A DNA stretch of 64,000 nucleotides from Prevotella sp. BV3P1 (GCF_000479005.1 NZ_AWXC01000021.1:1-64000), one strand, 5' to 3'; counted from the first letter of the stretch, positions 41,724 to 51,466 are shown. Notes: a model not told the origin generated them from the sequence alone. Translations and numbers: made by a program.

Positions 41724-42026
41724 TTAATATTTCATGTGGTAAATGAGTAAATTCTTGTATGGCTTAAAGCGCACCACCTGATGCTCTGGCACAACGATGG
41801 GTGTGTTGTTGGGCGGTGGAGGGGTCATGGTACGCTCCTTGACAGTTCGTAGCTCGAAACTACCAAAGTTGTCCAGTACGACCCCCTTGCCATCGTCCAT
41901 AATCTCACTGATTGCACCCAACAGGGCATGAAGGCTCTGTCGCAATACTTCCTGCGACAAGCCTGACCGTTCTTTTGCCTTTCGCAAAAGTTCATTTAAA
42001 GAAACTTGATTCTCTTTCATGTTCAT
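41724..42026 (-). CDS. HU/IHF-family DNA-binding protein
   Basis: The 100-residue protein has the HU fold order: helical LNELLRKAKERSGLSQEVLR, then KGVVLDNFGSFELRTVKERT (G.GSF motif) and a short arm with PPPPNNTPIVVPEHQVVRFK. It may bend DNA at oriT or at recombination sites. It lies in the accessory operon, 6 bp before the lipoprotein gene and 2 bp after the zinc-finger gene. Confidence 0.85.
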   Translation of the reverse strand: MNMKENQVSLNELLRKAKERSGLSQEVLRQSLHALLGAISEIMDDGKGVVLDNFGSFELRTVKERTMTPPPPNNTPIVVPEHQVVRFKPYKNLLIYHMKY

Positions 42027-42028
42027 CT

Positions 42029-42856
42029 TTATTTATATGATGTTACTTGTATTTCGTTATGAAGGCCAACTTTCAACGTGAGGGCATGTACGTGACCGAG
42101 CTTATCGAAGGCCTCGAAAGGCATTTTTAGCTTACCATGATCCAGCAGTTCCTTTGCGTCCTGGAGATTTACCTTATGGCCATAGTAGTGCCTCCATATT
42201 TTGAAATCGCATCCGTGTCTATAATTGGAACAGTTAAAGGCTGTCGGACCAACCAAAACGTCTTGTCCACATACTGGACATTTGCCAATGATTGAAGATA
42301 GTTCCACATTACCATTCTCTGTCCTTGTGAGGTAGGCAGAAAACCACTTGCCTTGCTTGTTGAAAAAACCGTCGAGAATATCACCATTCCCATTACAGAA
42401 GGCTTCTGCTTCTTCAACGGTGATATAGCGATTACAGATGAAGTTGGGTATGATGAAGTTACATAGTGAGTTGACGGATAGATGGTTGACGCAAGCATAC
42501 CCAAACCTTGTCTGAATGATTTGTCCTCCACAGTTAGGACACACTGCATCAATAGGTCGTGTTTCGGTCTCTATATCATAACCCTTACCAGGGTTAATAA
42601 TAAAGCGTCCCTGATAAGGGAATCCTTTCTGATCGCACATTTTCGTATATTCAGTGCAACCATTTCTTATTAGCTGGCGAATCATTCCATCGGTTATATC
42701 AATACCATGTGTATGCAGAGGTATTGAAAAACGACAGCCACCATGCTCTGATGATGGATTTAATCGGTTAGTACAAACGTAATCTCTATTAGTTTTGATA
42801 ATATGACCATGCCCACATACAGGGCATAGGCCAAACTCTCTATCTGATTGTTCCAT
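42029..42856 (-). CDS. Multi-zinc-finger protein with topoisomerase C-terminal-like repeats
   Basis: The 275-residue protein holds three zinc-finger units: CPVCGHGHIIKTNRDYVC (about 12-29), CPNCGGQIIQTRFGYAC (105-121) and CPVCGQDVLVGPTAFNC (near 191), each with a final Cys/His pair. Each finger is followed by an alpha/beta segment such as VEEAEAFCNGNGDILDGF. This is the topoisomerase III C-terminal-like unit also seen at 31177-31683. No topoisomerase catalytic domain is attached. It may bind single-stranded DNA during transfer. Confidence 0.75.
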   Translation of the reverse strand: MEQSDREFGLCPVCGHGHIIKTNRDYVCTNRLNPSSEHGGCRFSIPLHTHGIDITDGMIRQLIRNGCTEYTKMCDQKGFPYQGRFIINPGKGYDIETETRPIDAVCPNCGGQIIQTRFGYACVNHLSVNSLCNFIIPNFICNRYITVEEAEAFCNGNGDILDGFFNKQGKWFSAYLTRTENGNVELSSIIGKCPVCGQDVLVGPTAFNCSNYRHGCDFKIWRHYYGHKVNLQDAKELLDHGKLKMPFEAFDKLGHVHALTLKVGLHNEIQVTSYK

Positions 42857-42884
42857 TAAAGTACCTTTTTATTATGGTTAATGT

Positions 42885-43646
42885 TTAATTGTATCTGCGT
42901 AGATTATAATTCCAGTCGCTCACAACGCCTTCCACGATATTCTTTCCAGTCATGACCGCTGCCCATCCTTCGGGATCGAGTTTGAAGAAGAGGTCACGCC
43001 AGCGCATGGTCTGTATCTCCCAAGCGAGAAGATAAAGCGAGGTATTGATGCTTTCAAGTTTGTCAACCACGGTGTTGCAGATGTAATAGCGTTCTGCGGA
43101 GTTGAGAAGATTCACCTTGTTCTTCTTTTTGATAATGTTTCCCTGGCTATCGTAATCGGTCGTGTTGTATGTGCCAGTGGTCACCAGCTGCTCTAAGAAA
43201 GGATAGAGGCTCATCATATCCATGGTCATACTGCTAAGCTCCGTACCAACCGTTGTAGCCAGAAACGTTCCTTCAAAGCCACCAACCTTGATGGCATGAC
43301 GCACATTATTCATGTTGGAGGGAATTTCCTTCACAACTAATTCACCAGCACGCTTTATCTGATAAAGGTTTTTAAAGGCACCTTGCACGTTTGCCATATA
43401 CCCCAACACTTTATCCTCTACCTTGTGCATCTGATCCAAGGCTACCGTTACTGATGCTTCGGCAGCAATAATCTTATTCTGCGTCTTCTCACGCTTAGAA
43501 TAGATGTTTTTCAAAGTATTCATCTGCAATGTAATAGCACCTGCCAAAGCAGGATCTACCTGTACGACAGCAGCTTGGATAGAACTTTTGAAACAGCACA
43601 CCAAAGCGATGAGGAATAATCCTTTTTTACTGATTTGTGATTTCAT
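42885..43646 (-). CDS. T4SS-like secreted protein, distant paralog of the tra-operon protein at 62042-62818
   Basis: The 253-residue protein has a signal peptide (ending near SIQA), a long helical middle, and a C-terminal DPEGWAAVMTGKNIVEGVVS then DWNYNLRRYN. The protein at 62042-62818 ends DPLTWATFFSGKNIVDDVVS then DWNYHMNS, so both belong to one family. This resembles VirB5/TrbJ-like periplasmic transfer components. Its presence 19 kb from the tra operon is unusual. Confidence 0.72.
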   Translation of the reverse strand: MKSQISKKGLFLIALVCCFKSSIQAAVVQVDPALAGAITLQMNTLKNIYSKREKTQNKIIAAEASVTVALDQMHKVEDKVLGYMANVQGAFKNLYQIKRAGELVVKEIPSNMNNVRHAIKVGGFEGTFLATTVGTELSSMTMDMMSLYPFLEQLVTTGTYNTTDYDSQGNIIKKKNKVNLLNSAERYYICNTVVDKLESINTSLYLLAWEIQTMRWRDLFFKLDPEGWAAVMTGKNIVEGVVSDWNYNLRRYN

Positions 43647-44106
43647 ATATTCTCTTTTCTTTTTTACAATTTTCTACTCTGTTTCTGATAAGCTGGACTA
43701 TATCATGCCTGGCATTCACGCCATACATCACCATCGTACTATCTGTCTTGTCAGTGGAAATGACACTTACCGTCTTTACCTTCCATAGCTTTTGCAAAAA
43801 ACTCTGCGACTCGCTATAGTCCACCACACGATATAGTTCTAAATAGTCGGTGTGGCGTGAGAATACGCCACGAATACGGCAGAGCTTATTATCGCTGATA
43901 ATCCACACTATGGCCGTAAGTGTGATATACCTTACGATGCCCACGATAGCCAACAGCAGGGAAAGTGCTGATAAGCAGATTTGGATATATCCGTTGCCTA
44001 AGATGGAGGAAAAAGGCGTGGCAATGATCGACATTATAAACATCAGGGTCAGCCCTGTTTGCTCGGCAAAGAACTGTCTGTAATCCGGTTTGATATATAC
44101 GTCCAT
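43627..44106 (-). CDS. Membrane protein with bacterial PH-like domain
   Basis: The 159-residue protein has two adjacent membrane helices (about 17-65: LTLMFIMSIIATPFSSIL, then LSLLLAIVGIVRYI) followed by a domain with RGVFSRHTDYLELYRVVDYS, typical of YdbS/bPH_2 proteins. It overlaps the following gene by 20 bp. Role unknown; membrane location is clear. Confidence 0.72.
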   Translation of the reverse strand: MDVYIKPDYRQFFAEQTGLTLMFIMSIIATPFSSILGNGYIQICLSALSLLLAIVGIVRYITLTAIVWIISDNKLCRIRGVFSRHTDYLELYRVVDYSESQSFLQKLWKVKTVSVISTDKTDSTMVMYGVNARHDIVQLIRNRVENCKKEKRIYEITNQ

Positions 44107-44111
44107 AGTCT

Positions 44112-45311
44112 CTACATCTTTAGCCCACCCATCCGCTTTTCCCTAAGATTGTCCTCACGCTCGAACTTACTTTTGGAAAGGATTTGAAACGTAGGCTTAT
44201 TCATCACAACATCATTCCAATCTTTGAAAGCAGCAGGTGCTTTCTCGACTCCATATTTACGTTTGAAGCGTATAAAATCATGAAGGCTATTCAGCGTTGC
44301 CTTTCGTGGATCCAGCTTATGCTCAACACCATTGAAACTTACCCTGATAGCTTCATCGGCCTGTACGATATTGAAAGGTATCTTCTCTACGACCCCCACC
44401 ATACGCATCCCATAGATACGCCCAGGCACATCATTGTCGAAACAATCGACGGCACGAGCATTGGAGTAGTAATCCATAATACCACAGACCTGCTGATTGG
44501 AGAATGTTCCACCAATGGAGACAAAGACTGACTGCTCCAGTTCTCCCTTTAGTTTTGCCTTGTTTGCCTGATAGAAAGCCATCACATCGTAGGCACTTTC
44601 GGCAAAATAGACATGCTTGATGTCCTGCGGATTGTTATTTTTTGAGAAGTCCACAATCCATGCAGCGGTAGTGGAATTGGTGCCAGTGGCCTTGCGCTTG
44701 AAGCTGCCATAGCCTCGTATCTCATAACCTTCCACCTTATCTGATCCAGGCTTGACGTAAGGAAAGCCTATATTGACATAATCGCTGTTAAAACGTGTGT
44801 CCTTCACTCTCTGAATCCAGGGCGCAAAATCCTCGATAGTCTCTTTCTTGATGTTGCGCTGACGGAAGATGTATTGGGCAGCGTCCATATTTTGCAGGAT
44901 TGGTTCTGTATGATAAAGTTTGGGGTCGAAAGGCTTACTCGCACCGTTGAGTTGAGCGTATGCCCTCTGTGGCTTATCGTCGATGGGTTGGTTGGCAAAC
45001 TTCGCTATGACTTTACTGATTAAATCCCAGTTGTTACGACCACTCACACCGAAGGAATTGGCGTTCTCTTGGATAAAGTTGATTACGTCGCCACGCTGAC
45101 CGTTACGACGGAAGAAAGTTTGTTGTGCCTTATCGTGAATATGACTAACTATGATGGTGTCCTTTCTTCCTCCTGCGGAATCGGGCAGTACAAATTCAAC
45201 GTACCGTCCCATTCCTGCTTTTCTGTCAATTTGATAACCGAGACTGTAGGCTATGTCGTCAATACCAACCTTAGCCTTCAAAGCCTTGAAATCTACTTGA
45301 TGTTCTCTCAT
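44112..45311 (-). CDS. Toprim-domain protein (DUF3991/primase-like) with GLKM tail
   Basis: The 399-residue protein begins like the DUF3991-toprim family of conjugative elements: VGIDDIAYSLGYQIDRK, then RNGQRGDVINFIQEN. The toprim-like core has VYFAESAYDVMAFYQ (acidic E) and AVDCFDNDVPGRIYG (DxD). It may prime or process transferred single strands, or bind them. Its last residues are GGLKM, close to the GLKL/GMKL ends of three other proteins in this operon. Confidence 0.82.
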   Translation of the reverse strand: MREHQVDFKALKAKVGIDDIAYSLGYQIDRKAGMGRYVEFVLPDSAGGRKDTIIVSHIHDKAQQTFFRRNGQRGDVINFIQENANSFGVSGRNNWDLISKVIAKFANQPIDDKPQRAYAQLNGASKPFDPKLYHTEPILQNMDAAQYIFRQRNIKKETIEDFAPWIQRVKDTRFNSDYVNIGFPYVKPGSDKVEGYEIRGYGSFKRKATGTNSTTAAWIVDFSKNNNPQDIKHVYFAESAYDVMAFYQANKAKLKGELEQSVFVSIGGTFSNQQVCGIMDYYSNARAVDCFDNDVPGRIYGMRMVGVVEKIPFNIVQADEAIRVSFNGVEHKLDPRKATLNSLHDFIRFKRKYGVEKAPAAFKDWNDVVMNKPTFQILSKSKFEREDNLREKRMGGLKM

Positions 45312-45318
45312 AAGTCTC

Positions 45319-46695
45319 TCATAGTTTTAATCCTGTTGATACTTGCCGTTCTGCCTTGGGATGTTGCAATTCATCACCATACTTATCCTTCACAATGGAG
45401 GATAGCATTGTTGCTTTCTGCGAGTCATCACTAAGGCGGAGATAGGTTACTGCGGTTTTGTTGTCGATAGGTTTCTGATCTAAATTCTGACCATTGACAG
45501 AAGCCTGAATGACATAGGATCCAGTTGGCAGTTTATAGACACTTGCCGTGATTGCCTTTTTCTCTTCTCCTTGCTTTTCGGTCTTAGAAGAAGCAACGGT
45601 TTGTGTCTTATGTTTCCCCTGCGTCAGATCAGGTGGCTCAACGTGCTTGGCACCAAGAATTGGAGACTCCCCCAAAGCAATTTTCTGTGCATCTACCTTT
45701 TCCAAAATCATATTGGAAGCCTTGTTGACATCAGCCATTACTGATACAATAAACTTAGGCTCTTCATGCAATGCTTTGAGCCAGCCATCGATGTATGCAA
45801 CGTTGTTGTCCTGAATACGGCGATCAAATCCCATGGTGTTCCCAACCATAGCTGATGAAAGTTCTGCCACAAGCTCTTCCTTGGCATATTTCGGGTCGCC
45901 AAAATGGTTATGAATATTGCGGTTCAACCGTTCCTCCGTACCAGTGGAATGAGCCATTTCATGGAGAGCAGTGGAATAAAACTCCATACCATCCTTGTAA
46001 ATCTCCGACTCCGATGTACCTTTCTTGAATTGTCCCTTTTGAGGAAGGACAATCATATCACGTGATGGACTAAAGTAGGCACCATCAGAAGGCTTATCAT
46101 ACTGAATACGGCATAGCCATTCCTGACGCTCAAACATTCTGTCAAGGGCTTTATTCTGATACATACCTTCGGTGTCAGCAATCTTAGGACTTTGAAAACG
46201 TGCTATAATTTGGTCATACTTTTCCTTGTTGACCTCCTGCATATTGGTCTGGTCAATGTTGTAAACACGGAACGAGCGGAGAAATGGGCGAATCTCGCAC
46301 GCCTCCTTCTCTGCTTTGCTCATGTTCTTGTAATCTGCAACGGACACCTTCTTGCCATTGCCGTCCTTGATGCTCATGTCCCAGTAGATAACTGGCATGG
46401 CCTCCGAGCCTTTCTTTAGGCGCAATCCTTCTTTCTCCTTTTGCAGGAAGGTCATATATACAGGGGCTGCATAATGATTGATGGCCGTGTCCATGAAGAG
46501 GAATAGAGAGTTTGTACCTGAATAGTTTCGGCCGTTCAGATTCTGTGGCATACCGAAGTTTCCCTCACCACCTATCCAGCCTTTTTGCCAGTTGTTTGTC
46601 TTGGCTTCTTCGAGTCGAGAAATCATCATTTCTGAAAATTTCTCAATGGCTCTGTCGCTGGATGACTGCGAATTGTTGTGATATTGATACGCCAT
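45319..46695 (-). CDS. ArdC-like antirestriction protein with zincin domain and GLKL tail
   Basis: The 458-residue protein has an N-terminal ssDNA-binding ArdC domain (about 15-150, with NLNGRNYSGTNSLFL and GSEAMPVIYW) and a zincin metallopeptidase-like domain with HEMAHSTG (245-252) and downstream EELVAELSSAMVG. ArdC of plasmid pSa protects incoming DNA and is known to be carried into recipients. A linker and a small C-terminal beta domain (about 365-458) follow, ending in STGLKL. Confidence 0.87.
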   Translation of the reverse strand: MAYQYHNNSQSSSDRAIEKFSEMMISRLEEAKTNNWQKGWIGGEGNFGMPQNLNGRNYSGTNSLFLFMDTAINHYAAPVYMTFLQKEKEGLRLKKGSEAMPVIYWDMSIKDGNGKKVSVADYKNMSKAEKEACEIRPFLRSFRVYNIDQTNMQEVNKEKYDQIIARFQSPKIADTEGMYQNKALDRMFERQEWLCRIQYDKPSDGAYFSPSRDMIVLPQKGQFKKGTSESEIYKDGMEFYSTALHEMAHSTGTEERLNRNIHNHFGDPKYAKEELVAELSSAMVGNTMGFDRRIQDNNVAYIDGWLKALHEEPKFIVSVMADVNKASNMILEKVDAQKIALGESPILGAKHVEPPDLTQGKHKTQTVASSKTEKQGEEKKAITASVYKLPTGSYVIQASVNGQNLDQKPIDNKTAVTYLRLSDDSQKATMLSSIVKDKYGDELQHPKAERQVSTGLKL

Positions 46696-46698
46696 AAC

Positions 46699-46905
46699 TT
46701 ACATCAATAAATCTTGACTTTCGAGAAACATAGCATCGGTTTGTTCAAGGAACAACTCGGCATTGTCCTCGTCAGGCTCGGCACCTCGATCAGCGAGCCA
46801 CTGCTGATAACTCTCACTGTATTCACTCTGCTGGAGGAATTCGACCCAGCCTATGCGCCCTTCCTGTTTGAGGCGCTCAAGTTCTTCGAATGACTTACTT
46901 TCCAT
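46699..46905 (-). CDS. Small acidic protein upstream of the ArdC-like gene
   Basis: A 68-residue helical protein (MESKSFEELERLKQEGRIGW then VEFLQQSEYSESYQQWLADR) with an acidic end. No family named. It ends 3 bp before the ArdC-like start, so the pair is coupled. It could be a partner or regulator of that protein. Confidence 0.72.
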   Translation of the reverse strand: MESKSFEELERLKQEGRIGWVEFLQQSEYSESYQQWLADRGAEPDEDNAELFLEQTDAMFLESQDLLM

Positions 46906-47001
46906 TTTGAATTAGTATTGTTTGTATGATTGTCATTCTCCCTCATCGGTGAGGGGAATGACATTAGGTTTATAATTTTGTCTTGAATTGCTAATGAGAA
47001 A

Positions 47002-49146
47002 TCAAAGCTTTAACCCCTGCGAACGGTCTAACTTCTTGGTAAGGGAAAGCTCCTTTACATCCTCCGTCAGATACTTAGCTCCGAGTTGTTCTCTAGAGGC
47101 CGTCTTCGACTTGAAAAGAGAATAGAGGTCGTTGTTAGACATCTTCCTTTCGGGCGTTTGACCTCTGTCTTGGACAGTCGCAGATATGAGCCATGCACCC
47201 TCCGCATCTTTCCTGACACGGATTTCCTGCACTGGGATATTCTCTGGGAATCTGTATTTTTCGTAGGCTGATTTAAGATGCAGCTGCTCACCAATGACCT
47301 TCTCCGCAATCTGACTTTTGCTCTGTGTTCGATCAAAATACACATCCAGTTGGTCGTGCGTGAGAGGTGTGGCATGGAATCGCTTGTCTCCCATTTCGGC
47401 ATACAACATGTATTCTCCGAAATGAGGCTTGCTTTCGTTACGCTGCTTGTAAACACGGAAAGTTGTCAGCTCCCTGCCATCAGAAAGTTTCAGGTTGTCG
47501 AAGTCCTCCTTACTAAGCTGCTTGGCCATCTTGGAAGGATAGTACTTGGCGAACATATCCTTGACAGATATTTCTTTCTTCATAAAAGCATCCACGTCCT
47601 GCTCCTTGACGGCCTTGGGGTGCAAGCCCACACCGTCGAGGCGTGCATAGAAGAAATACTTTCCCTCTTGCTTGGGCGATTCGAAGAGGTTGGCAGAAGT
47701 TACCTTCTGACCATTCTCCGTGATGAGTTGAGGGGCAACGGCCTTCTTCACTTCGCTAATGAGGTAGTTGTAAAAATCGGGACGGATGTTTTCTGGGTGA
47801 TAGTATCTGCGCTTCTTTGAGTCGTCACCAGGTACAGAACCTGCAAATGATATATTGTCATTCCAGGCATAAACACGGTTTAGCGATATGCCCTTGTCTT
47901 CGTCTGTGCCAGCAACCACGCCCTTCTTCGTACCGAAGTCAGGGAGAACAACCATCTTAGAGCTGCCCATTGCAGCCTTGATGTCATCGATGAATTGCTG
48001 TTGCTGATCGGTAGTGGCCGTATGGGGAGAGGTAGATGCAGAGGCAGACTGCTGATTTGGTTGCGAAAGAGTCTCCTTGGCTCGCAATCCGTCTATATGG
48101 TTTTTGGCAATAGTTGGCAGCTTTTCGGTGAGCTGCTGAATGGCATCAGGCTTTAGATCTCGCAGTTGGAGCTTATTACCTTCGGTGTCCGTGAAGGTAA
48201 CACGTCCACGCAACACCTGCATCTTAGCCAGTTCTATGGTTTCACCCTTGACCGTCTCCACGCTTACGACTTTATCAGAAAGAGGGAGTACAAAGGCATG
48301 ATGATTGTTTTTCCCTACGGTCTCGACTATCTTGCCGGCAAGCTGATCCCTTAGCTCTTTAGCATCAGTGGCGTTCTTAGCAGCCTTCGTTTGCTCCACC
48401 TTTTCCTTTCGGGACATTTCGAGCTGATCGCAGATGGCCACACGCTCACCTGCACGGATAAGTTTGGGAAGATAGGTGTCGAGGGCATGATGCGGAAAAC
48501 TTACCATGTCGATGCCAGGGGCCTTTTGTGTGAGCGAAAGGTTAAGCACTTTCGAAGCTTTTGCGGCATCTTCACGATAGACCATGTAGAAGTCGCCAGA
48601 GCGAAAGAGTAGCATTGCATCAGGATGCTTTGCCTTCATCGAGTCGTATTGATTCAACATTGGCGAAAGCTTTTCCTCTGTTGGAGAGGCTGCATGCTGC
48701 TGTTTTTCTGCGGCACGAGCAAGGTCTTTTACATCTTGGGTAGCATTATCGGGTAGTCCATAACGCTCAATGTTCTCTTTTACGTTCTGTTCGCTCACTT
48801 TGCGATACACCTCATAGGTACCACCAACAGAATTATTATAGACTATCGCATAGTTTTTATCTTCCTTCACGAGGTCATCGCCTTTGTTTTGCAGAGGCGA
48901 CTTGAAGGTCTTGTCAAGTCCGATGGCATCGCCCTGGTCGTAGTTGGCAGCTTCTTTCAGGAGCTTGTTGACATGGCCTTTTTTGTGTAGGTTGGCCAAC
49001 ACTTGGGTGTCTTCCTCAAATTGCAGATACGCAACAGATGAGTAGTACACCTCTAACTTGTTTGCAGTCTTTTTATCAGAAACAGACTTCGCTTGCTTCT
49101 GAATGGCATCTTCCTGCTCCACCAACGGTTTAATTTCCTTAGTCAT
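47002..49146 (-). CDS. Large protein with MutS domain I and DUF3945-like C-terminus, GLKL tail
   Basis: The 714-residue protein carries a clear MutS N-terminal (mismatch-contact) domain at about 163-245: [40 protein letters not shown] and [11 protein letters not shown]. In MutS the motif is F-Y-E; here it is F-Y-M, so the base-specific Glu is lost. No MutS ATPase is attached. The region 370-714 has repeated DUF3945-like modules, and the protein ends SQGLKL. A DNA-inspection role in the recipient is a guess. Confidence 0.8.
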   Translation of the reverse strand: MTKEIKPLVEQEDAIQKQAKSVSDKKTANKLEVYYSSVAYLQFEEDTQVLANLHKKGHVNKLLKEAANYDQGDAIGLDKTFKSPLQNKGDDLVKEDKNYAIVYNNSVGGTYEVYRKVSEQNVKENIERYGLPDNATQDVKDLARAAEKQQHAASPTEEKLSPMLNQYDSMKAKHPDAMLLFRSGDFYMVYREDAAKASKVLNLSLTQKAPGIDMVSFPHHALDTYLPKLIRAGERVAICDQLEMSRKEKVEQTKAAKNATDAKELRDQLAGKIVETVGKNNHHAFVLPLSDKVVSVETVKGETIELAKMQVLRGRVTFTDTEGNKLQLRDLKPDAIQQLTEKLPTIAKNHIDGLRAKETLSQPNQQSASASTSPHTATTDQQQQFIDDIKAAMGSSKMVVLPDFGTKKGVVAGTDEDKGISLNRVYAWNDNISFAGSVPGDDSKKRRYYHPENIRPDFYNYLISEVKKAVAPQLITENGQKVTSANLFESPKQEGKYFFYARLDGVGLHPKAVKEQDVDAFMKKEISVKDMFAKYYPSKMAKQLSKEDFDNLKLSDGRELTTFRVYKQRNESKPHFGEYMLYAEMGDKRFHATPLTHDQLDVYFDRTQSKSQIAEKVIGEQLHLKSAYEKYRFPENIPVQEIRVRKDAEGAWLISATVQDRGQTPERKMSNNDLYSLFKSKTASREQLGAKYLTEDVKELSLTKKLDRSQGLKL

Positions 49147-49340
49147 AGGTGAAATGAATTATGTGTTATGGAAAAGCAGAGAAGACAAAACGCAAAAAGC
49201 CCGGCCATGACAATCTGTAAATCGAGATTGCCAAAGCCGAGCATACGGTAAGTCCCGTCAGAAACATAGGCATGTCTCTGATAGAAATGTATGTTTTTTG
49301 TGTGATTCCCCGTGACAGGAGAATAGTCTTCTCTGGGCAT
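49143..49340 (-). CDS. Possible small membrane peptide
   Basis: A 65-residue frame whose stop overlaps the next ATG (ATGA). The second half is a membrane helix ([20 protein letters not shown]). Overlap and hydrophobicity favour a real gene, but composition of the first half is unconvincing. Confidence 0.35.
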   Translation of the reverse strand: MPREDYSPVTGNHTKNIHFYQRHAYVSDGTYRMLGFGNLDLQIVMAGLFAFCLLCFSITHNSFHL

Positions 49341-49394
49341 AAAACAATGATCTTATGCTCCTTGAAAATCAGTCTTTAAAACTGGGGAAATATA

Positions 49395-49447
49395 TTAAAG
49401 ACTACCGAGAAGACGACTGTCAGCTGTGTTCGGTAATTGTATTAAAG
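49395..49447. repeat. Shared 52-53-bp motif, copy 2
   Basis: From TTAAAGACTACCGAG to TTCGGTAATTGTATTAAAG; see copy 1 at 35749-35800. It lies between the DUF4099-type gene and the MutS-domain gene, and may hold the promoter of the downstream minus-strand operon. Confidence 0.65.
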
Positions 49448-49521
49448 AGTCCCAATCAAGGGATTGGTTATAGATTGAGTTTTATTGAACTCTTAGTGTT
49501 GTGATAAGAAGATAATATGGG

Positions 49522-50292
49522 TTATAGCTTCATACCAGTAGAAACTTTTTGCTCTTCTTTGACCTCACGCTTTTGTTCCTTGTATTGCAGTTTATCGACT
49601 ACCTGCTTGTATTCCCAGCGGTTTTGGTCTGTGAGAACATAGCCCATGAAACCTTCGTTGGCGATGTCGTATTTTATCTTCTGTTGGCGATCCCATTCTG
49701 CCATGTCTCCTTTGACGACCTTAAAACCTTGTGGCTCTTTCAGATCTACACCAACGGAAACCTTCTCATGGCCGACTTCGAGTTCAATAGGCTTGCCTTC
49801 CTTGATGGCTTGCTTCTGATTGGCACCCAACTGTATGTCATTGATCTTCTCCATTTGGGCAATCTGCTCTGGAATACGCAAATTACTCGCATTGCGCTTG
49901 ATAAGCGACTTTGTTTCATTATCCATTTGGATGAATTGAGTACGGCGGATGCCATCTTCCTTAACCTCCTTGCGAATAGTATCACCTCGGCGCAGTCGCT
50001 CCTTGTCGTTATCAGTGAGCGATATGTCGCTGACCATTTCCTTTCTGACAGGATAGGTCATCAACTGTATCTTCCCAGCCCTGTCTTGGACGAGCTGTAA
50101 CTTTAACGGAATATCATAGACCTTGCCACTTTGGGATTGAACCTGGGCCTGAATAAGTGGCGTGACCTTGCCACTTAAAAAAGTTTCCAACAAGTCCTTC
50201 GGCATAGAGAGCGTTTTCTCTTTGCTGATGCCAAGATTGGCCAACTTACCATATGGAATGTCTTTTTCTAAAAAACGATTTACCATTGCCAT
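49522..50292 (-). CDS. DUF4099/DUF3945-type protein with GMKL tail
   Basis: The 256-residue protein begins with the DUF4099 pattern (FLEKDIPYGKLANLGISKEK then LPKDLLETFLSGKVTPLI, read with M for L at the first residue) and continues with DUF3945-like modules (LTDNDKERLRRGDTIRKEV; LGANQKQAIKEGKPIELEVG). It ends KVSTGMKL. These proteins are common in Bacteroidales conjugative elements and have no known function. Divergent from the M23 hydrolase gene. Confidence 0.8.
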   Translation of the reverse strand: MAMVNRFLEKDIPYGKLANLGISKEKTLSMPKDLLETFLSGKVTPLIQAQVQSQSGKVYDIPLKLQLVQDRAGKIQLMTYPVRKEMVSDISLTDNDKERLRRGDTIRKEVKEDGIRRTQFIQMDNETKSLIKRNASNLRIPEQIAQMEKINDIQLGANQKQAIKEGKPIELEVGHEKVSVGVDLKEPQGFKVVKGDMAEWDRQQKIKYDIANEGFMGYVLTDQNRWEYKQVVDKLQYKEQKREVKEEQKVSTGMKL

Positions 50293-50345
50293 AACATTAT
50301 TTTTTGTAGTAATTTTGATTCAAATTTAGGAAAAAATAGTTTAAG

Positions 50346-51443
50346 ATGAAAGTAAAATCGTTGTTATTTGTAGGCGTTTCACTTCTCGCTTTTCCTTATC
50401 AATCAAGGGCACAATTCTACACAATTATGCGTGAAAGCGAGGATAAAAAGCAAGTGATAAACAAAGCCAAATCGGATAAGATAGATGAGGACTACTTTTA
50501 TGCCTATCAAGATTCAATGAAAGTTTCTTCAAAAGAACGTGATGCAAAAATGGATTTTACTGATTTCTTCTCTACAGCGGAGGGGCATGAAATATCCATT
50601 GAGAAGGATGTGCCTGTCTTTGTCAATGTCAAAGACAGTATGCTTTTTGGATTGATTAAGGAGAGGATGGATGTGTGTCTTCCATTGGATTTTATCAGCG
50701 TTACGTCTCGGTATGGTTTTCGGCAGGATCCCTTTAAGAAGTGTTCTTCCTTCCATGACGGTGTTGACCTTGAATGTAATATGAGCCATGTGTATTCCAT
50801 GCTCCCAGGAAGGGTGACGAAGGTGGTTTATAGCAAGAAGGGATATGGCAATCATGTCGTTCTCGACTACGGTCATATACAGTGCCTCTATGGTCATTTG
50901 GCAGCTGTTACGGTCAGGGAGGGCGACGAGGTATATGCTGGTACAATCGTCGGAATATCAGGAAATACAGGCAAATCGACGGGACCACACTTGCATATCA
51001 AGATTACTGCCAACGGAAAGAGTCTTAATCCTGCACCGTTCATTGCCTATTTGAATAAGTACATAACAGGGCTTCGTGATAAGATAGCCTATGTTAGGTT
51101 TGGAACACGACCACCGAAGGAACTGAATATCAACAATCTCTATCAGGCATTGGATAAGTATGGGGTTGCCTTTCCTAAGATTGTAGTTGCACAGGCACTG
51201 CTGGAAACTGGTTATTTCACCTCTAACGTCTGTCTAAACTACAATAACCTATTCGGACTACGGAAACCAAACGATGGAAGTTATTATCTCTTCAACAATT
51301 GGGAAGAGTCGGTGAAGGCGTACAAAGATTATGTGCAGTACAAATACAAAGGCGGAGACTATTTCCGCTTTCTCCAGCGTATAGGTTATGCGGAGGATTC
51401 AAACTATCTATATAAGGTGAAGAGTATTAGTAATTCTTTATAG
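50346..51443 (+). CDS. Cell-wall hydrolase: M23 endopeptidase plus glucosaminidase domain
   Basis: The 365-residue protein has a signal peptide (ending SRAQ), an M23 peptidase domain (about 115-235) with HDGVD (137-141, zinc ligands) and GPHLHIK (213-219), and a C-terminal glucosaminidase-like domain (about 260-365) with PKIVVAQALLETGYFTSNVC and NNLFGLR. It would open the peptidoglycan for assembly of the transfer apparatus. It is the only plus-strand gene in this zone. Confidence 0.9.
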   Translation: MKVKSLLFVGVSLLAFPYQSRAQFYTIMRESEDKKQVINKAKSDKIDEDYFYAYQDSMKVSSKERDAKMDFTDFFSTAEGHEISIEKDVPVFVNVKDSMLFGLIKERMDVCLPLDFISVTSRYGFRQDPFKKCSSFHDGVDLECNMSHVYSMLPGRVTKVVYSKKGYGNHVVLDYGHIQCLYGHLAAVTVREGDEVYAGTIVGISGNTGKSTGPHLHIKITANGKSLNPAPFIAYLNKYITGLRDKIAYVRFGTRPPKELNINNLYQALDKYGVAFPKIVVAQALLETGYFTSNVCLNYNNLFGLRKPNDGSYYLFNNWEESVKAYKDYVQYKYKGGDYFRFLQRIGYAEDSNYLYKVKSISNSL

Positions 51444-51466
51444 CTATTTTTTGACAAGAATAAGGT

